Source: Oscillospiraceae bacterium
Lineage (GTDB): Bacteria > Bacillota > Clostridia > Oscillospirales > Oscillospiraceae
DNA: 10,956 nucleotides
Assembly (NCBI GenBank): GCA_017458025.1
Contig: JAFTGG010000253.1
Coordinates: 1-10,956, forward strand
Reading direction: 5' to 3'
Shown: positions 1-8,927 of the stretch, in pieces
Layout of the letters: every line of letters begins with the position of its first letter
Numbering within the stretch: the stretch's first letter is position 1
Program-made: the position numbers and the translations under genes
Notes under the pieces: generated by a model
The model's input: the letters and a program-made list of their open reading frames with translations, nothing else
The model's database searches: none
What the model was told of the DNA's origin: nothing

Positions 1-24
1 CCCGAATTGCTTTTTGGTGGGGGT

Positions 25-39
25 GGGCGGCGCCCGCCC
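25..39 (-). other. GC-rich hairpin downstream of the capsid gene
   Basis: A 6-bp stem (GGGCGG at 25-30, CCGCCC at 34-39) with a CGC loop lies 11 bases beyond the capsid stop codon. There is no T tract after it on the minus strand, so it is not a standard intrinsic terminator. It may slow transcription or protect the mRNA 3' end; the window edge prevents a firmer call. Confidence 0.3.
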
Positions 40-49
40 TATTGATTTG

Positions 50-1000
50 TTATGCCGGATTGCTAAAGATAATCTGGCGCGCGTCGCCCCAGCCGCAGCC
101 GAAGTCGACATAGCCGGTGTAGAGGTCCTTGAGCGGGTTGTCGAGCGCCGTCTGTATGACGGTCGGACGCGTGATGTACACGAGTTTGACCATCTCTTTC
201 ATCAGATCAGGATCGCAGATGGCCCACTGATGCTTGGTGAAGCCGTCCTTGCCTCCGCCGATGACCATGTACTGCAGATCCGCCAGCGGGTTTGCAGCGT
301 TGGAGTTGTCCGCCGGATTCTGCTTGGGACGGAGCTTGCCATTGTCGCCACAGATTTTCTTTGCCTCGGCTTCCAGCTCGGGAGACACGAGCAGCAAGCT
401 CATATCTGCAAGGAACGGCAGGCCGTCCGGTGTGGTGAAGCGTCCGGCGAGACTCCGAGCTTCCGTGATAGCGTCGACGCTGAGTTCCTTCCTGATGAGG
501 TTGGAGAACGTGCCGGCCTCCTGGTCAGGAATAAACCGTCGCCCCTGCGAACCCTTGGACGCGACAGGATGATTTGTTGCGGCCCAGCACTTGCCATCAC
601 CACCGACATAGTTGGGGTCAAAGGCATTGCCGAACATACGCAGTGCGTGCGCATAGACGGTCATCGCCGCGCTGAGGCCGAGCATCTTGCCGACGCGGGC
701 GCACTCGCCGCTCTTGTCGATCTTCGCCTGCTTGTAGCCTACGCTATCGCTGAGGGAGAACTCCTCCGGCGTGATGATGGTCTTGAAGCCACGCTTCTTC
801 TCGCCCTCATTGAGGTTGTTTCCATCGTACTTGGGCATCTCGCCGTAGCCGCCGCCACCAGTCAGCTCGTAATCAATGCTGTTGGAGTTGGCGACGCCCA
901 TCACGGCGAGCAGCTTGTTGAGACGGTTGTTGTAGGTGTAATCGAACGACTTCCCGACGAACTTGTAGTTGTCGGTCTTCCATGCGTTATTTAAAGGCAT
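50..1000 (-). CDS. Major capsid protein (HK97-fold-like)
   Basis: This 316-aa protein is probably the shell-forming major capsid subunit. Its size suits the family, and it lies directly after portal, scaffold and a probable decoration gene. Visible marks are a TNHP motif near residues 142-145 (a hydrophobic/HP core segment seen in Mu gpT-like heads), a LLLVSPELE strand-helix segment near 202-210, and a C-terminal stretch ending in a GxGWGDARQI-like segment near 301-310 that resembles the last strand of HK97-type subunits. The longer reading begins at an ATG at 1004-1006, but the SD AAGGAGGT directly abuts that codon. The second ATG, at 998-1000, lies 7 bases from GGAGG and is the better start. 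No delta-domain or protease gene is seen upstream, so assembly probably relies on the separate scaffold. The fold is inferred from sequence feel and context, not from a search. Confidence 0.82.
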   Translation of the reverse strand: MPLNNAWKTDNYKFVGKSFDYTYNNRLNKLLAVMGVANSNSIDYELTGGGGYGEMPKYDGNNLNEGEKKRGFKTIITPEEFSLSDSVGYKQAKIDKSGECARVGKMLGLSAAMTVYAHALRMFGNAFDPNYVGGDGKCWAATNHPVASKGSQGRRFIPDQEAGTFSNLIRKELSVDAITEARSLAGRFTTPDGLPFLADMSLLLVSPELEAEAKKICGDNGKLRPKQNPADNSNAANPLADLQYMVIGGGKDGFTKHQWAICDPDLMKEMVKLVYITRPTVIQTALDNPLKDLYTGYVDFGCGWGDARQIIFSNPA

Positions 1001-1003
1001 GGT

Positions 1004-1015
1004 CATACCTCCTTA
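1004..1015 (-). promoter_or_regulatory. SD that decides the capsid gene start
   Basis: Reading on the minus strand, the stop TAA of the preceding gene runs into AAGGAGGT and then ATGACCATG. The first ATG has zero spacing from the SD, while the second has about 7 bases. This supports the shorter capsid protein, and it couples capsid translation to termination of the upstream decoration gene. Confidence 0.6.
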
Positions 1016-1675
1016 CGAATTTACGGCAAACACATGCTTGCCGGCAATCAGGTTGATCTTATTCAGCGCGCGGTCATGGCCGATGAGCTTGAGGGGCAGC
1101 GTCGCCGTCGCGCTCAGCACGAGGCCCGTGCCGTCCTCGCTCAGGTTGCCCTTGGCGAAGCCAATGGGCGGAAACACGACATAGACATCTCCTACGGCAG
1201 GCGTGCCGCCCTCCTCCAGCGTGAAGGTCTTGCTCGTGCCCGTAAACGAGGTAACGCGTCGTACCGCGCCGATCTCATCGGCATTGGCCGAATCCTCCGC
1301 CTTAGCGAGCAGCTTCACATAGCCGCCTTTGAAATCGCCGTTGGCAAAGCTGGCAAGCTCCGCCGCGATCAGCGTGGTCGAACTGCCGCCCTCCGCCGCT
1401 GTGATCTCCGGAGCCTTGCACTGCATCACCACATCCGGGTCGTCGATGACCAGAATGCGCGTGCCATCCGCATTGGGGTTCAGCGCGTCAGGCTTTCCGC
1501 TGTGACCCTCTGCCGCGATGCCGAGGATCGCGCCGGTCTCGCCTGCCGCCGCGGCGACGACCAGGCCGTCGGAGATCTTCACGATCTGCCCCTCCTGAAT
1601 CACGGTATCCGTCGCGATGTCATACTCGCGGGCGCTGATATGCGTGCCGCCGTCGATCTTCTGGTAATACTTCAT
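1013..1675 (-). CDS. Probable capsid decoration/cement protein
   Basis: A 220-aa protein that I do not recognise firmly. It is rich in Gly, Ala, Val and Thr with few long helices, as expected of a beta-barrel protein on the capsid surface. The N-terminal third (about residues 22-60) has the pattern of an SH3-like or DUF2190-like small capsid protein: an EGQIVKISDGLVV strand pair, then a GAILGIAAEG segment. It lies between scaffold and major capsid genes, the usual place of head decoration proteins. An AAGGA SD sits about 9 bases before the ATG, and the stop codon runs into the SD of the capsid gene, so the two are translationally coupled. Alternatives are a head fibre or a minor structural protein. 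The role is inferred from position and composition. Confidence 0.6.
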   Translation of the reverse strand: MKYYQKIDGGTHISAREYDIATDTVIQEGQIVKISDGLVVAAAAGETGAILGIAAEGHSGKPDALNPNADGTRILVIDDPDVVMQCKAPEITAAEGGSSTTLIAAELASFANGDFKGGYVKLLAKAEDSANADEIGAVRRVTSFTGTSKTFTLEEGGTPAVGDVYVVFPPIGFAKGNLSEDGTGLVLSATATLPLKLIGHDRALNKINLIAGKHVFAVNS

Positions 1676-1696
1676 GGTGTTTTTTCCTTTCCGGGC

Positions 1697-2641
1697 TTAT
1701 CGCCCTAAAAATTCCTTTGGCGTCATGGCCATCTCCGGATGCTCCTCATTCCACTTGTCCAGCGCCACCTTCTGCGATGGGGAGAGGACGGCCCCGCCCG
1801 CCGTGCCGCCGCCGGTGGAACGCGCGGCTTTGCCAGCCGCTTTTGCGATAGCCGCCTCACCTGCGCCGCCCACGATGGCAATGTAATCGCCGTAGAGCTG
1901 CGCAAGCGGCTCACGCCCGAACCGGGATCCGCAGAACTGCCGAAACTGTTTGTTGTTCTCCAGCGCATCGAGCTGCTTTGCGTCAAACTGCGGGTACTTC
2001 TCCATGAAGTCCCGTACATCGTCCGCGAAGAACTGCCGCTGCGCTTCCGCCTGAGCCTGCGCCGCTGCCTGTTCCGCTTCCTCGCGCCGCTTGCGACGGA
2101 TATATTCGCGGTTTGCCGCGTCCTCGCTCAGGTCCTGAACGCTCCGCCCCGTCCTATTTGCCTCAGCCTGGAGCTTCGCCTGGCGAAACTGCTCGCTGTA
2201 CTCGCGCATCTCATTCAAGTTTGCGAACGGCTTGTTGCCGTTGTACGGGTTCTCGATGCCGAGTTCTGCGATCTCCTCATCCAACCTCGCACGTTCCGCC
2301 GCCGCGGCCTCACGCCGCGCACGGATACGCGCGGCACGGATGGCCGCATTTTCCTCACGCGTCTGCTGCTGCGCAACCGCCTGACCGGCGCCGTCAGGCT
2401 CCGAAAGCGTTTCGCCGCCTTCGCCGTCTCCGCCAACGTTGTCCACCAGCGTAAAGTCCGCGTTCTGATAAGAGCCCACGACGCTCTCTTGGCCCACCGC
2501 TTCTGCCGTCGGAGTAATGTACGCCCCGCCGGCAGACCCCGCGGTCGATGCGGGGCCCGTCGGGCTTTGTTCCTGCGGAGCCACGGCCTCCGCCTGTCCG
2601 CCGCTTTGAACCATCGGTTCTGTCGAATTAAAGTCGCTCAT
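1697..2641 (-). CDS. Capsid scaffolding protein
   Basis: A 314-aa protein with the profile of a phage scaffold, which guides capsid subunits into a procapsid and then leaves. The first 90 residues are disordered and rich in Gly, Ala, Gln and Glu. Residues of roughly 95-130 and 170-205 are charged, Ala-rich helices likely to form coiled coils (runs of RAARIRARREAAAAERARL type). A folded helical part follows, with a KYPQF..LDALENN segment. The C-terminal tail has a KWNEEHPEMAMTPKEFLG-type ending that resembles the capsid-binding end of Firmicute phage scaffolds. It sits between portal and decoration/capsid genes, exactly where scaffolds lie. A GAGAGGA SD stands about 7 bases before the ATG. No protease motif is evident, so the scaffold is probably recycled or degraded by another enzyme. 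Confidence 0.75.
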   Translation of the reverse strand: MSDFNSTEPMVQSGGQAEAVAPQEQSPTGPASTAGSAGGAYITPTAEAVGQESVVGSYQNADFTLVDNVGGDGEGGETLSEPDGAGQAVAQQQTREENAAIRAARIRARREAAAAERARLDEEIAELGIENPYNGNKPFANLNEMREYSEQFRQAKLQAEANRTGRSVQDLSEDAANREYIRRKRREEAEQAAAQAQAEAQRQFFADDVRDFMEKYPQFDAKQLDALENNKQFRQFCGSRFGREPLAQLYGDYIAIVGGAGEAAIAKAAGKAARSTGGGTAGGAVLSPSQKVALDKWNEEHPEMAMTPKEFLGR

Positions 2642-2671
2642 TTTGTTGTCCTCTCTTTTGATAAATTATCC

Positions 2672-4600
2672 TCACATCGGGAAGCTGGGACCCGCCGCTC
2701 CGTCTCCCAATGTGTTGACCTGATCCAGTCCCGCAGGGACCATCGGCTCCGTCATGGGGCTTTGCTGTATGGGCTGCTTTCCCTGCTGCGTCGCCGCAAT
2801 CAGTTCCTCCGTCACCTGCAGCAGCGCGGGATCGTTCTCCAGCGCCTGCGTCACCTCCAGAGGAATCGCCGGCCGGAACTTCTCGCGCCAGACGCCGATG
2901 ATGTCCTGCTTCTGCGGGATATCGAGGTACTCCAGCTCCGCCGCCAATAGCTGCCAATTGTCCGCCGTCACGTTGACCGCCGCCAGCTTGTCCAGAATCT
3001 CCACCGTTGCGCCCGGCGTCTTGCTGAGGCCGTCGCCCGCCGTCACCGACACGTCGACGCGCGGGTAGTACATCTGCCGCTCCCTCAGCACCTCGCCGGT
3101 AAGCGGGTCGATGATATTCGGTATCTCCAGCGCGTAGTTCGCGCCGTTGTAGATGATGCTTTCGCTCTCGTCCCCCTCCCGCTTCGCGCCGATAAACAGC
3201 AGCCGGTCGTCGTCGAAATATTCGAGCGCCAGCCAATCCAGCAGCTCATAGAGCCTGCAAAAGCCCGCGTTCCTATCCGCGGTCTTGATCTTCGTCTGCT
3301 CTTGCGCGTCGCTTCGGAGCTGCAAAAGGCCCGAGGCGGTCGTCACGCGCGCGGTCTCGCGCCCGTTGTTGGAGTCATAGTTGCGATTTGTGCGTTGGAT
3401 CTGGCTTTGCAGCCACTCGATCATCGGCGTGGACTTTATACCATTCTGAAGCCCGCCGAGCCTCGCGACCCCGCCACCTCGCCCCTGATTAACGCGCACC
3501 ACCGCGCCGGGCACGTTCGTAAACTCCTCGCCGGGCGCGAGCGCGCCCTCTTCGAGAATGACCACATCGTTCGACATCATCTCATCGTTGAAAATGCCCG
3601 TCGCCAGCTCGCGGTCAGCCGCGTCGACGAGAGAGAGAATCGGCTCCAGCTCGCTCTTATTCCAAAACTGCGTCTCATCGCGGATGCACCAATAGTGCAC
3701 GAATGGGAAGCGGTCGTTCTGCCTGCCGGTTCTCTCCCAATAATTGGGAATATGCCGCAGCTCTACGCCGCCCGCCTGAATACTGCACCCGACGCTGCCC
3801 GATCTCGCCGCTTTGGTATCAAACGGCTGCCGGTACCAGAACTCCAGCACCTGCACCAGATCGTCCCGCGACGCCGTGCTCTGCGTGTACGGCTCAAGGA
3901 TGTCGTCCTTCTCGCGGTAGGCGGTCGCGCTCACGACCTCGTCGAGCGTCTTGCCCCGCTTTGTGATCTCCTCGTGATACAACCGCCAGAATTTGAGCTT
4001 GTGCAGCGTGTAGACGTAGAAAACGTATTCGCCGTTTTGCAGGCCCTCCGGTCCCGCCGTCGGGTCGGGGTAGATGTCTTGCGGCGCAACGTCCTTGACG
4101 CGGATATTGCCCTGACGGTCGCCGCATGGCATCGTCTCGTCCCAATACGCCTTCCAAAATGCATCGCCCAGCTTGCGGAGCCGCCGCTCGTTGGACGTAT
4201 TCATGTCGTCCACGCGGTTCTCCTCCACGATGTACTTGACCGCCAGCTCGCGTTCGCGCGCCTTCTTACTGTCGAGATCGTCATCACGGCCGTGAAACTC
4301 CGGCTGTGGGATATCGGGGTTAATTTGGCTCTCGACCATAATGTACGGATCCGGCACGCAGGCCAGCAACGGATCGAGGCCGCTCTCCTCCCGCGCCTCC
4401 GCCATCTCCCGCGCCGCGTCGTGCGCGAAGTTGTAGTAGTCGTTGTGCTTGCGCCACATCGCCTCGGTGACCGCGCGCTCGTCCTTCGCCTGCTGGAACA
4501 GCCACTCCACCGTGGCTACGCGGCCCTCCGGCGTCGCGTAATCGTAGACGCGCACGCGTTCATAACCCTCCGGGCTGGGCGTTTTTCTGAATAAAGCCAT
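2672..4600 (-). CDS. Portal protein (P22-like)
   Basis: This 642-aa protein should form the dodecameric ring at one capsid vertex through which terminase drives DNA. Its length is near that of podovirus portals (P22 gp1 is 725 aa). Visible marks are a helical N terminus with a TEAMWRKHNDYYNFAHD segment near 45-62, and the portal-typical VAPQDIYPDPTA segment near 171-182. Later come a long region with the stem-loop pattern ending in NYDSNNGRETARVTTASG, and a Gln/Pro-rich C-terminal tail that may be the barrel or a disordered end. An upstream TTG at 4619-4621 would add 7 residues and overlap the preceding gene, but it has no SD. The ATG at 4598-4600 has GTGAGGG about 5 bases upstream and is preferred. 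The gene starts 7 bases after the nozzle gene stop. Confidence 0.83.
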   Translation of the reverse strand: MALFRKTPSPEGYERVRVYDYATPEGRVATVEWLFQQAKDERAVTEAMWRKHNDYYNFAHDAAREMAEAREESGLDPLLACVPDPYIMVESQINPDIPQPEFHGRDDDLDSKKARERELAVKYIVEENRVDDMNTSNERRLRKLGDAFWKAYWDETMPCGDRQGNIRVKDVAPQDIYPDPTAGPEGLQNGEYVFYVYTLHKLKFWRLYHEEITKRGKTLDEVVSATAYREKDDILEPYTQSTASRDDLVQVLEFWYRQPFDTKAARSGSVGCSIQAGGVELRHIPNYWERTGRQNDRFPFVHYWCIRDETQFWNKSELEPILSLVDAADRELATGIFNDEMMSNDVVILEEGALAPGEEFTNVPGAVVRVNQGRGGGVARLGGLQNGIKSTPMIEWLQSQIQRTNRNYDSNNGRETARVTTASGLLQLRSDAQEQTKIKTADRNAGFCRLYELLDWLALEYFDDDRLLFIGAKREGDESESIIYNGANYALEIPNIIDPLTGEVLRERQMYYPRVDVSVTAGDGLSKTPGATVEILDKLAAVNVTADNWQLLAAELEYLDIPQKQDIIGVWREKFRPAIPLEVTQALENDPALLQVTEELIAATQQGKQPIQQSPMTEPMVPAGLDQVNTLGDGAAGPSFPM

Positions 4601-4607
4601 AAATCCC

Positions 4608-6464
4608 TCACTTCTTCGCAAAGTTGCCGGTCACAAAATGCTTGACAATGCAGAACACGCCGAAGCCCTCGTTGACCGCATTGTTTTTGACCAAAATCTG
4701 CAATCTCTTGTAGTTCTTTACCTTGCGCCGGAACGGGATCTCTGCCGGCGCGTCGTTGGAGTTGAAGGTAAAGCGATTGAAATCAATGTCCTCCCAGTCG
4801 AAAATGTCCATCGTGCCCTCCGCCGCCTGCCACGCGACGGTGTCTCGGTCGGTTCGGAACAGAATCTTCGCGCTTGAGCGCGTGTATGGCTTGATGGTAA
4901 CGGCGTTGCCCTTTTTGAGCATCGTCTTGAGCACCATCGGATCGCCGTCGTCGTCCGCCTTGGTGGACCATACCGCCTCGATGGCGGCGCCGTCGTCACT
5001 AAAGCGCGTCATGTCCTCGACGTCGGTGTTGAACCGGCACACGCGTCCATCGGCCACACCGAAATACAGCGACTCGCTCCCTTTGTCGATGACGCGCAAT
5101 ACGCATCGCGCCGGCACGTTCTCCCAATAGAAGCATTCGTAAAGGAAGCTTGTATCGTTCCTGCTCGGGTAGCTGCGCGGCTGACGCCCGTCAAGGCCGT
5201 AGACGCGCCCGCCGACGAACACGAGGTACATGCCGTCATAGCTGCACGTCACCGCCTCCGTCAGCGCCTCCGTGCGCAGCTTCGGGTCGACGCGGTAGCT
5301 CCGGTTCTGCGCGATGCGCTCCGCCGTCAGGCTGTTGGTCGTCAACGCGTACACGCCGCCGCCGGTCAAAATCAGTTGCTCGTCGCCAATGTTCCCGAAC
5401 CCGAAGCGCGTCACCGCGCCCGCGCCCGCGAGGCACGGTTTGGCGGAGAACACCGTCTCGCCGTTCTCGTCCACATAGCCGCTGCGCAGGAACACAGTCG
5501 AATCCTGCCCGTTGTCCTCCTTCACGATCGCGAGGTATTCGCCCAGTCGCCGATATCCGAGGATCTTTGTCTCCGACGTCCCCAGCACGGCGTAGCCCGT
5601 GTCCGGCCAGTACGTCCCGTCCATGTAGCCGCAGGTGTAGTCCTGATTCGGGTAGTCGGGATTTCCCGTCGCGATGATGCGGTCGCTCGCTGCGCCCGCG
5701 CCCCACACAACCGCCGTCGTACACTTGTTGATGCGGTCGGCATAGCCCGCGATGGTCTTGGTGAACGTGATGAACACGTTGTCCTCCGCGCCCGCCGACG
5801 GCTTGTCCGGCGCCGTCGTGAAAGTTACGGTACCCGCGCCCATGTCCGCCGACCAGTCCGAGGTCATGACCGTGCCGTTGACCGCCACCTCGTCGACACT
5901 GTCGATGCTCTCATACGGCAGCTTGTAGACCGTGCTCGTTCCGTCGGCGAGGAACCCGATCTTCTGCTTTCCCGTCAGCAAATTGACGCTCTCGTAGCTC
6001 ACGCCGCCGCCCGATGGCGTCCGCGCGATGATGGTCAGCGGCACATACGCGCTCTCGCTCGCCTCCGTGCATGTCGTACCGTTGTAGCGCAGTAGCTTTG
6101 CGCCCGTGAATATCCAAAGACTGTCGCCCATGAACACCGCCACGCTCCGCTCGTTTTGCAGTCCGCTCGCAAGCGCGGCGGACGTGCCGTCCTCATACCA
6201 GCGGTACAGCGCGCTGCCCGCATGCGCCAGCAGATGCCTGACGCCGCCGAACTCCGCGCTGAACAGTCCGTTGACCTGTCCCGAAAGCGTCAGCAGCGTG
6301 CGCCAGCCAGGGCGCTTCTCAGGCATACCACCCATGTCGGCGATCATGTTGGGCGCCCACGGGCTCCGCGCGTCGTCAACCAGCGCAGGATCGGTGGAGA
6401 AGTCCACGCCGCGAAACTTCTCGTACTTCTTAGAGCGGATGGATACGCCGCTTTTGCCCGCCAT
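4608..6464 (-). CDS. Probable tail nozzle / DNA-stabilisation protein (P22 gp10 / T7 gp12-like)
   Basis: A 618-aa protein dominated by beta strands. The N terminus (about residues 17-55) has the pattern GVDFSTDPALVDD..SPWAPNMIADMGGMPEKRPGW. This resembles the opening of podovirus nozzle/tail hub proteins, where a short segment lists the DNA-binding tube entry and ends in a (K/R)RPG motif. The middle contains repeated hydrophobic-aromatic blades (such as HLLAHAGSALYRWYEDG and VAVFMGDSLWIFTGAKLLRYNG) that suggest a beta-propeller. Such proteins form the hexameric tube below the portal adaptor and plug the packaged DNA. An ideal SD (GGAGGTGAT) lies 6 bases before the ATG and contains the stop codon of the upstream gene. 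The position between terminase and portal is unusual. An alternative is a receptor-binding or tail-spike-like protein. Confidence 0.6.
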   Translation of the reverse strand: MAGKSGVSIRSKKYEKFRGVDFSTDPALVDDARSPWAPNMIADMGGMPEKRPGWRTLLTLSGQVNGLFSAEFGGVRHLLAHAGSALYRWYEDGTSAALASGLQNERSVAVFMGDSLWIFTGAKLLRYNGTTCTEASESAYVPLTIIARTPSGGGVSYESVNLLTGKQKIGFLADGTSTVYKLPYESIDSVDEVAVNGTVMTSDWSADMGAGTVTFTTAPDKPSAGAEDNVFITFTKTIAGYADRINKCTTAVVWGAGAASDRIIATGNPDYPNQDYTCGYMDGTYWPDTGYAVLGTSETKILGYRRLGEYLAIVKEDNGQDSTVFLRSGYVDENGETVFSAKPCLAGAGAVTRFGFGNIGDEQLILTGGGVYALTTNSLTAERIAQNRSYRVDPKLRTEALTEAVTCSYDGMYLVFVGGRVYGLDGRQPRSYPSRNDTSFLYECFYWENVPARCVLRVIDKGSESLYFGVADGRVCRFNTDVEDMTRFSDDGAAIEAVWSTKADDDGDPMVLKTMLKKGNAVTIKPYTRSSAKILFRTDRDTVAWQAAEGTMDIFDWEDIDFNRFTFNSNDAPAEIPFRRKVKNYKRLQILVKNNAVNEGFGVFCIVKHFVTGNFAKK

Positions 6465-6467
6465 ACA

Positions 6468-7015
6468 TCACCTCCGATACAGCGCCTGACGCACGCCGCC
6501 GCTGCTCGACAGCGTGGAGCGCGGCAGCATGCCGCGCATCTGCAGGTACAGGTTGTAGAACGCGCCGTAGTCGATGACGAGGTCGGGGATGAGCTGCTGC
6601 GCCGCCACAAAGAACGGCAGGCAGTTTGCCGCGTCCTCGCTGACCTCGAAAACGTAGCTGTCCTCAGTCTCCGGCGTGATAGTTGATGGCGTCGCAATGT
6701 AGTCCAGCGCCAGCGTCGACGTATCACCCGCATCATATACAAGCTTCCCCTCGATGACCTCATACGCCGACACGCGCACACCGTTCTTCCTGATGCGAAA
6801 AACACGGGCGACCTCATTCGGCAGGCCTTCGCTGCCGGAGCCGTCGAGCGTAACAACCGTACGCCGCACAATGGGCTGCCACTTCGCCATGTCACGCTGC
6901 GCCATATCAAAGAAGTCGTTCATCTTGAGGTCAATGTCCTCGTCGACGCTGATTTCCCCACCACTCGAATATTCGTCGAGCAGCATGAGCACTTTGCGCT
7001 TTCCCTCGCCTAAAG

Positions 7016-7019
<4 letters not shown>
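6468..7019 (-). CDS. Probable head-tail adaptor (P22 gp4 / T7 gp11-like)
   Basis: A 183-aa mostly helical protein with an N-terminal helix pair (residues 4-16 and 27-45, with an SSGGEISVDEDIDLKMNDFFDMAQRDMAKW-type pattern) followed by beta segments and a C-terminal helix (about 130-165, YGAFYNLYLQMRG). The size and helix-strand-helix order fit the small ring adaptors that attach below the portal. It directly precedes the nozzle gene, as adaptor and nozzle genes are commonly paired in podophages. Its ATG overlaps the terL stop (ATGA, 4 bases), so translation is coupled. No active-site motif is visible. A generic structural protein is the alternative; the adaptor call rests on size, pattern and partner gene. 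Confidence 0.5.
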
Positions 7020-8354
<1,335 letters not shown>

Positions 8355-8365
<11 letters not shown>

Positions 8366-8669
8366 GGTCTCCCACCTCGTCGGACAGCGTCAGGATCACC
8401 GTATTGCCCTCGACGTCCGCCGCCTTGATGGGCGTGTCGAGGCCCAGGAGCTTGCTGATCTGGTCCAGCGCGCTCAACGCGCCCTTCGCGTCGAACGACT
8501 TCGGGTCCTCCAGCATGCATCGGTGATATACCTCCAGATATTCCCGAATGACTTGGTCGCGCGTCATCTCCGCCGCGCCGGCCGCTTCCTCCGCTTTTCT
8601 GCTTCGCTTCGGCTTCCCCGCCGCCTCGGACGCTTCCGCCGCCTCTTTGCTCTTTTTGCTTGCCGCCAT
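8355..8669 (-). CDS. Terminase small subunit
   Basis: A 104-aa protein immediately upstream of terL. Residues 36-80 carry a helical region with ALSALDQISKLLGLDTP, which resembles the oligomerisation helix of many small terminases (ALxxLxxIAKxLGL). The first 34 residues are Ala/Lys/Glu-rich and look disordered; the usual N-terminal helix-turn-helix (HTH) that reads the packaging site is not recognisable. The start is well supported: GGGAGGTGAG stands 5 bases before the ATG. The stop overlaps the terL start by 11 bases. It is the first gene of the operon and is expressed from the promoter at 8831-8859. DNA recognition might use the basic N terminus or another partner. The assignment relies on the terL linkage plus the C-terminal helix pattern. 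Confidence 0.7.
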
Positions 8670-8720
8670 GCCCTCACCTCCCTTCGTTACCGCCTGACGC
8701 CCCGCGCAGCCTCTCCACGA

Positions 8721-8737
8721 GTATCTTCACAAGTTAC
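8721..8737. promoter_or_regulatory. Operator O1 (repressor-binding site, predicted)
   Basis: GTATCTT-CAC-AAGTTAC is an inverted repeat with 3-base spacing and one mismatched arm pair. It shares the consensus of O2 and O3. It lies in the untranslated leader of the packaging operon, about 90 bp downstream of the predicted start site, so it might act by roadblock or by looping to the other two. Confidence 0.5.
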
Positions 8738-8741
8738 TTCC

Positions 8742-8769
8742 GAGGCGGCAGACGCCTGCCCGCCGCCTC
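8742..8769 (-). other. Hairpin in the packaging-operon leader
   Basis: A perfect 8-bp stem, GAGGCGGC at 8742-8749 with GCCGCCTC at 8762-8769, encloses a 12-base loop between O1 and O2. In minus-strand RNA it would form about 60 nt after the start site. It has no following U tract, so it is not a simple terminator. Alternative stems within the loop are possible. Confidence 0.35.
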
Positions 8770-8809
8770 CCCATAGGCGCGCTTCCCGACCCGCCGCTCA
8801 GATCACGCG

Positions 8810-8826
8810 GTAACTTTTTAAGCTAC
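8810..8826. promoter_or_regulatory. Operator O2 over the packaging start site (predicted)
   Basis: GTAACTT-TTT-AAGCTAC is an inverted repeat with the same 7-3-7 layout as O1 and O3, and one mismatched arm pair. It covers the predicted transcription start near 8824 of the packaging promoter, so bound repressor would block RNA polymerase. Confidence 0.62.
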
Positions 8827-8830
8827 TTAC

Positions 8831-8859
8831 AGTCTAGCACACGTTTAATAACTTGTCAA
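8831..8859 (-). promoter_or_regulatory. Packaging-operon promoter (sigma-A type)
   Basis: On the minus strand, a perfect TTGACA -35 box (8859-8854) is followed by a 17-base spacer and a TAGACT -10 box (8836-8831). The start should fall near 8824, giving a leader of about 155 nt before terS. Operator O3 covers the -35 box and O2 the start site, so it is probably repressed in the lysogen. Confidence 0.65.
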
Positions 8860-8864
8860 GTCAT
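8848..8864. promoter_or_regulatory. Operator O3 over the packaging -35 box (predicted)
   Basis: ATAACTT-GTC-AAGTCAT keeps the 7-3-7 inverted-repeat layout; the central ACTTGTCAAGT is a perfect palindrome about one base, and outer A/T pairs extend it. It completely covers the -35 box of the packaging promoter and lies 6 bp from the -35 box of the repressor promoter. Confidence 0.62.
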
Positions 8865-8870
8865 TTTTTC

Positions 8871-8898
8871 TTGACTTTTCCAAAAATTTTTATACAAT
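8871..8898 (+). promoter_or_regulatory. Repressor promoter
   Basis: TTGACT (8871-8876) and TACAAT (8893-8898) are separated by 16 bases. The start should fall near 8905, giving a leader of about 23 nt. A lone half-site AAGTTAC (8900-8906) overlaps this start, which suggests negative autoregulation by the repressor at high concentration. Confidence 0.6.
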
Positions 8899-8913
8899 GA
8901 AGTTACTACATGT

Positions 8914-8919
8914 AGGAGG
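8914..8919 (+). promoter_or_regulatory. Repressor SD
   Basis: AGGAGG with 8 bases to the ATG at 8928. It follows CTACATGTAG (8906-8915), a perfect 10-bp palindrome that could form a small hairpin touching the SD. Confidence 0.6.
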
Positions 8920-8927
8920 TTTTCCCC

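Noticed and set aside
14..994. 326-codon plus-strand open frame opposite the capsid gene
   Set aside because: Antisense shadow; the minus strand has an SD, operon context and capsid-like sequence.
1739..2950. 403-codon plus-strand open frame
   Set aside because: It spans the scaffold gene and runs into the portal gene in antisense; Arg/Leu-rich composition, no SD or motif.
3302..4594. 430-codon open frame on the plus strand opposite the portal gene
   Set aside because: It is antisense to a recognised portal gene, Arg/Leu/Val-rich with no domain, and typical of open antisense frames in GC-rich coding DNA.
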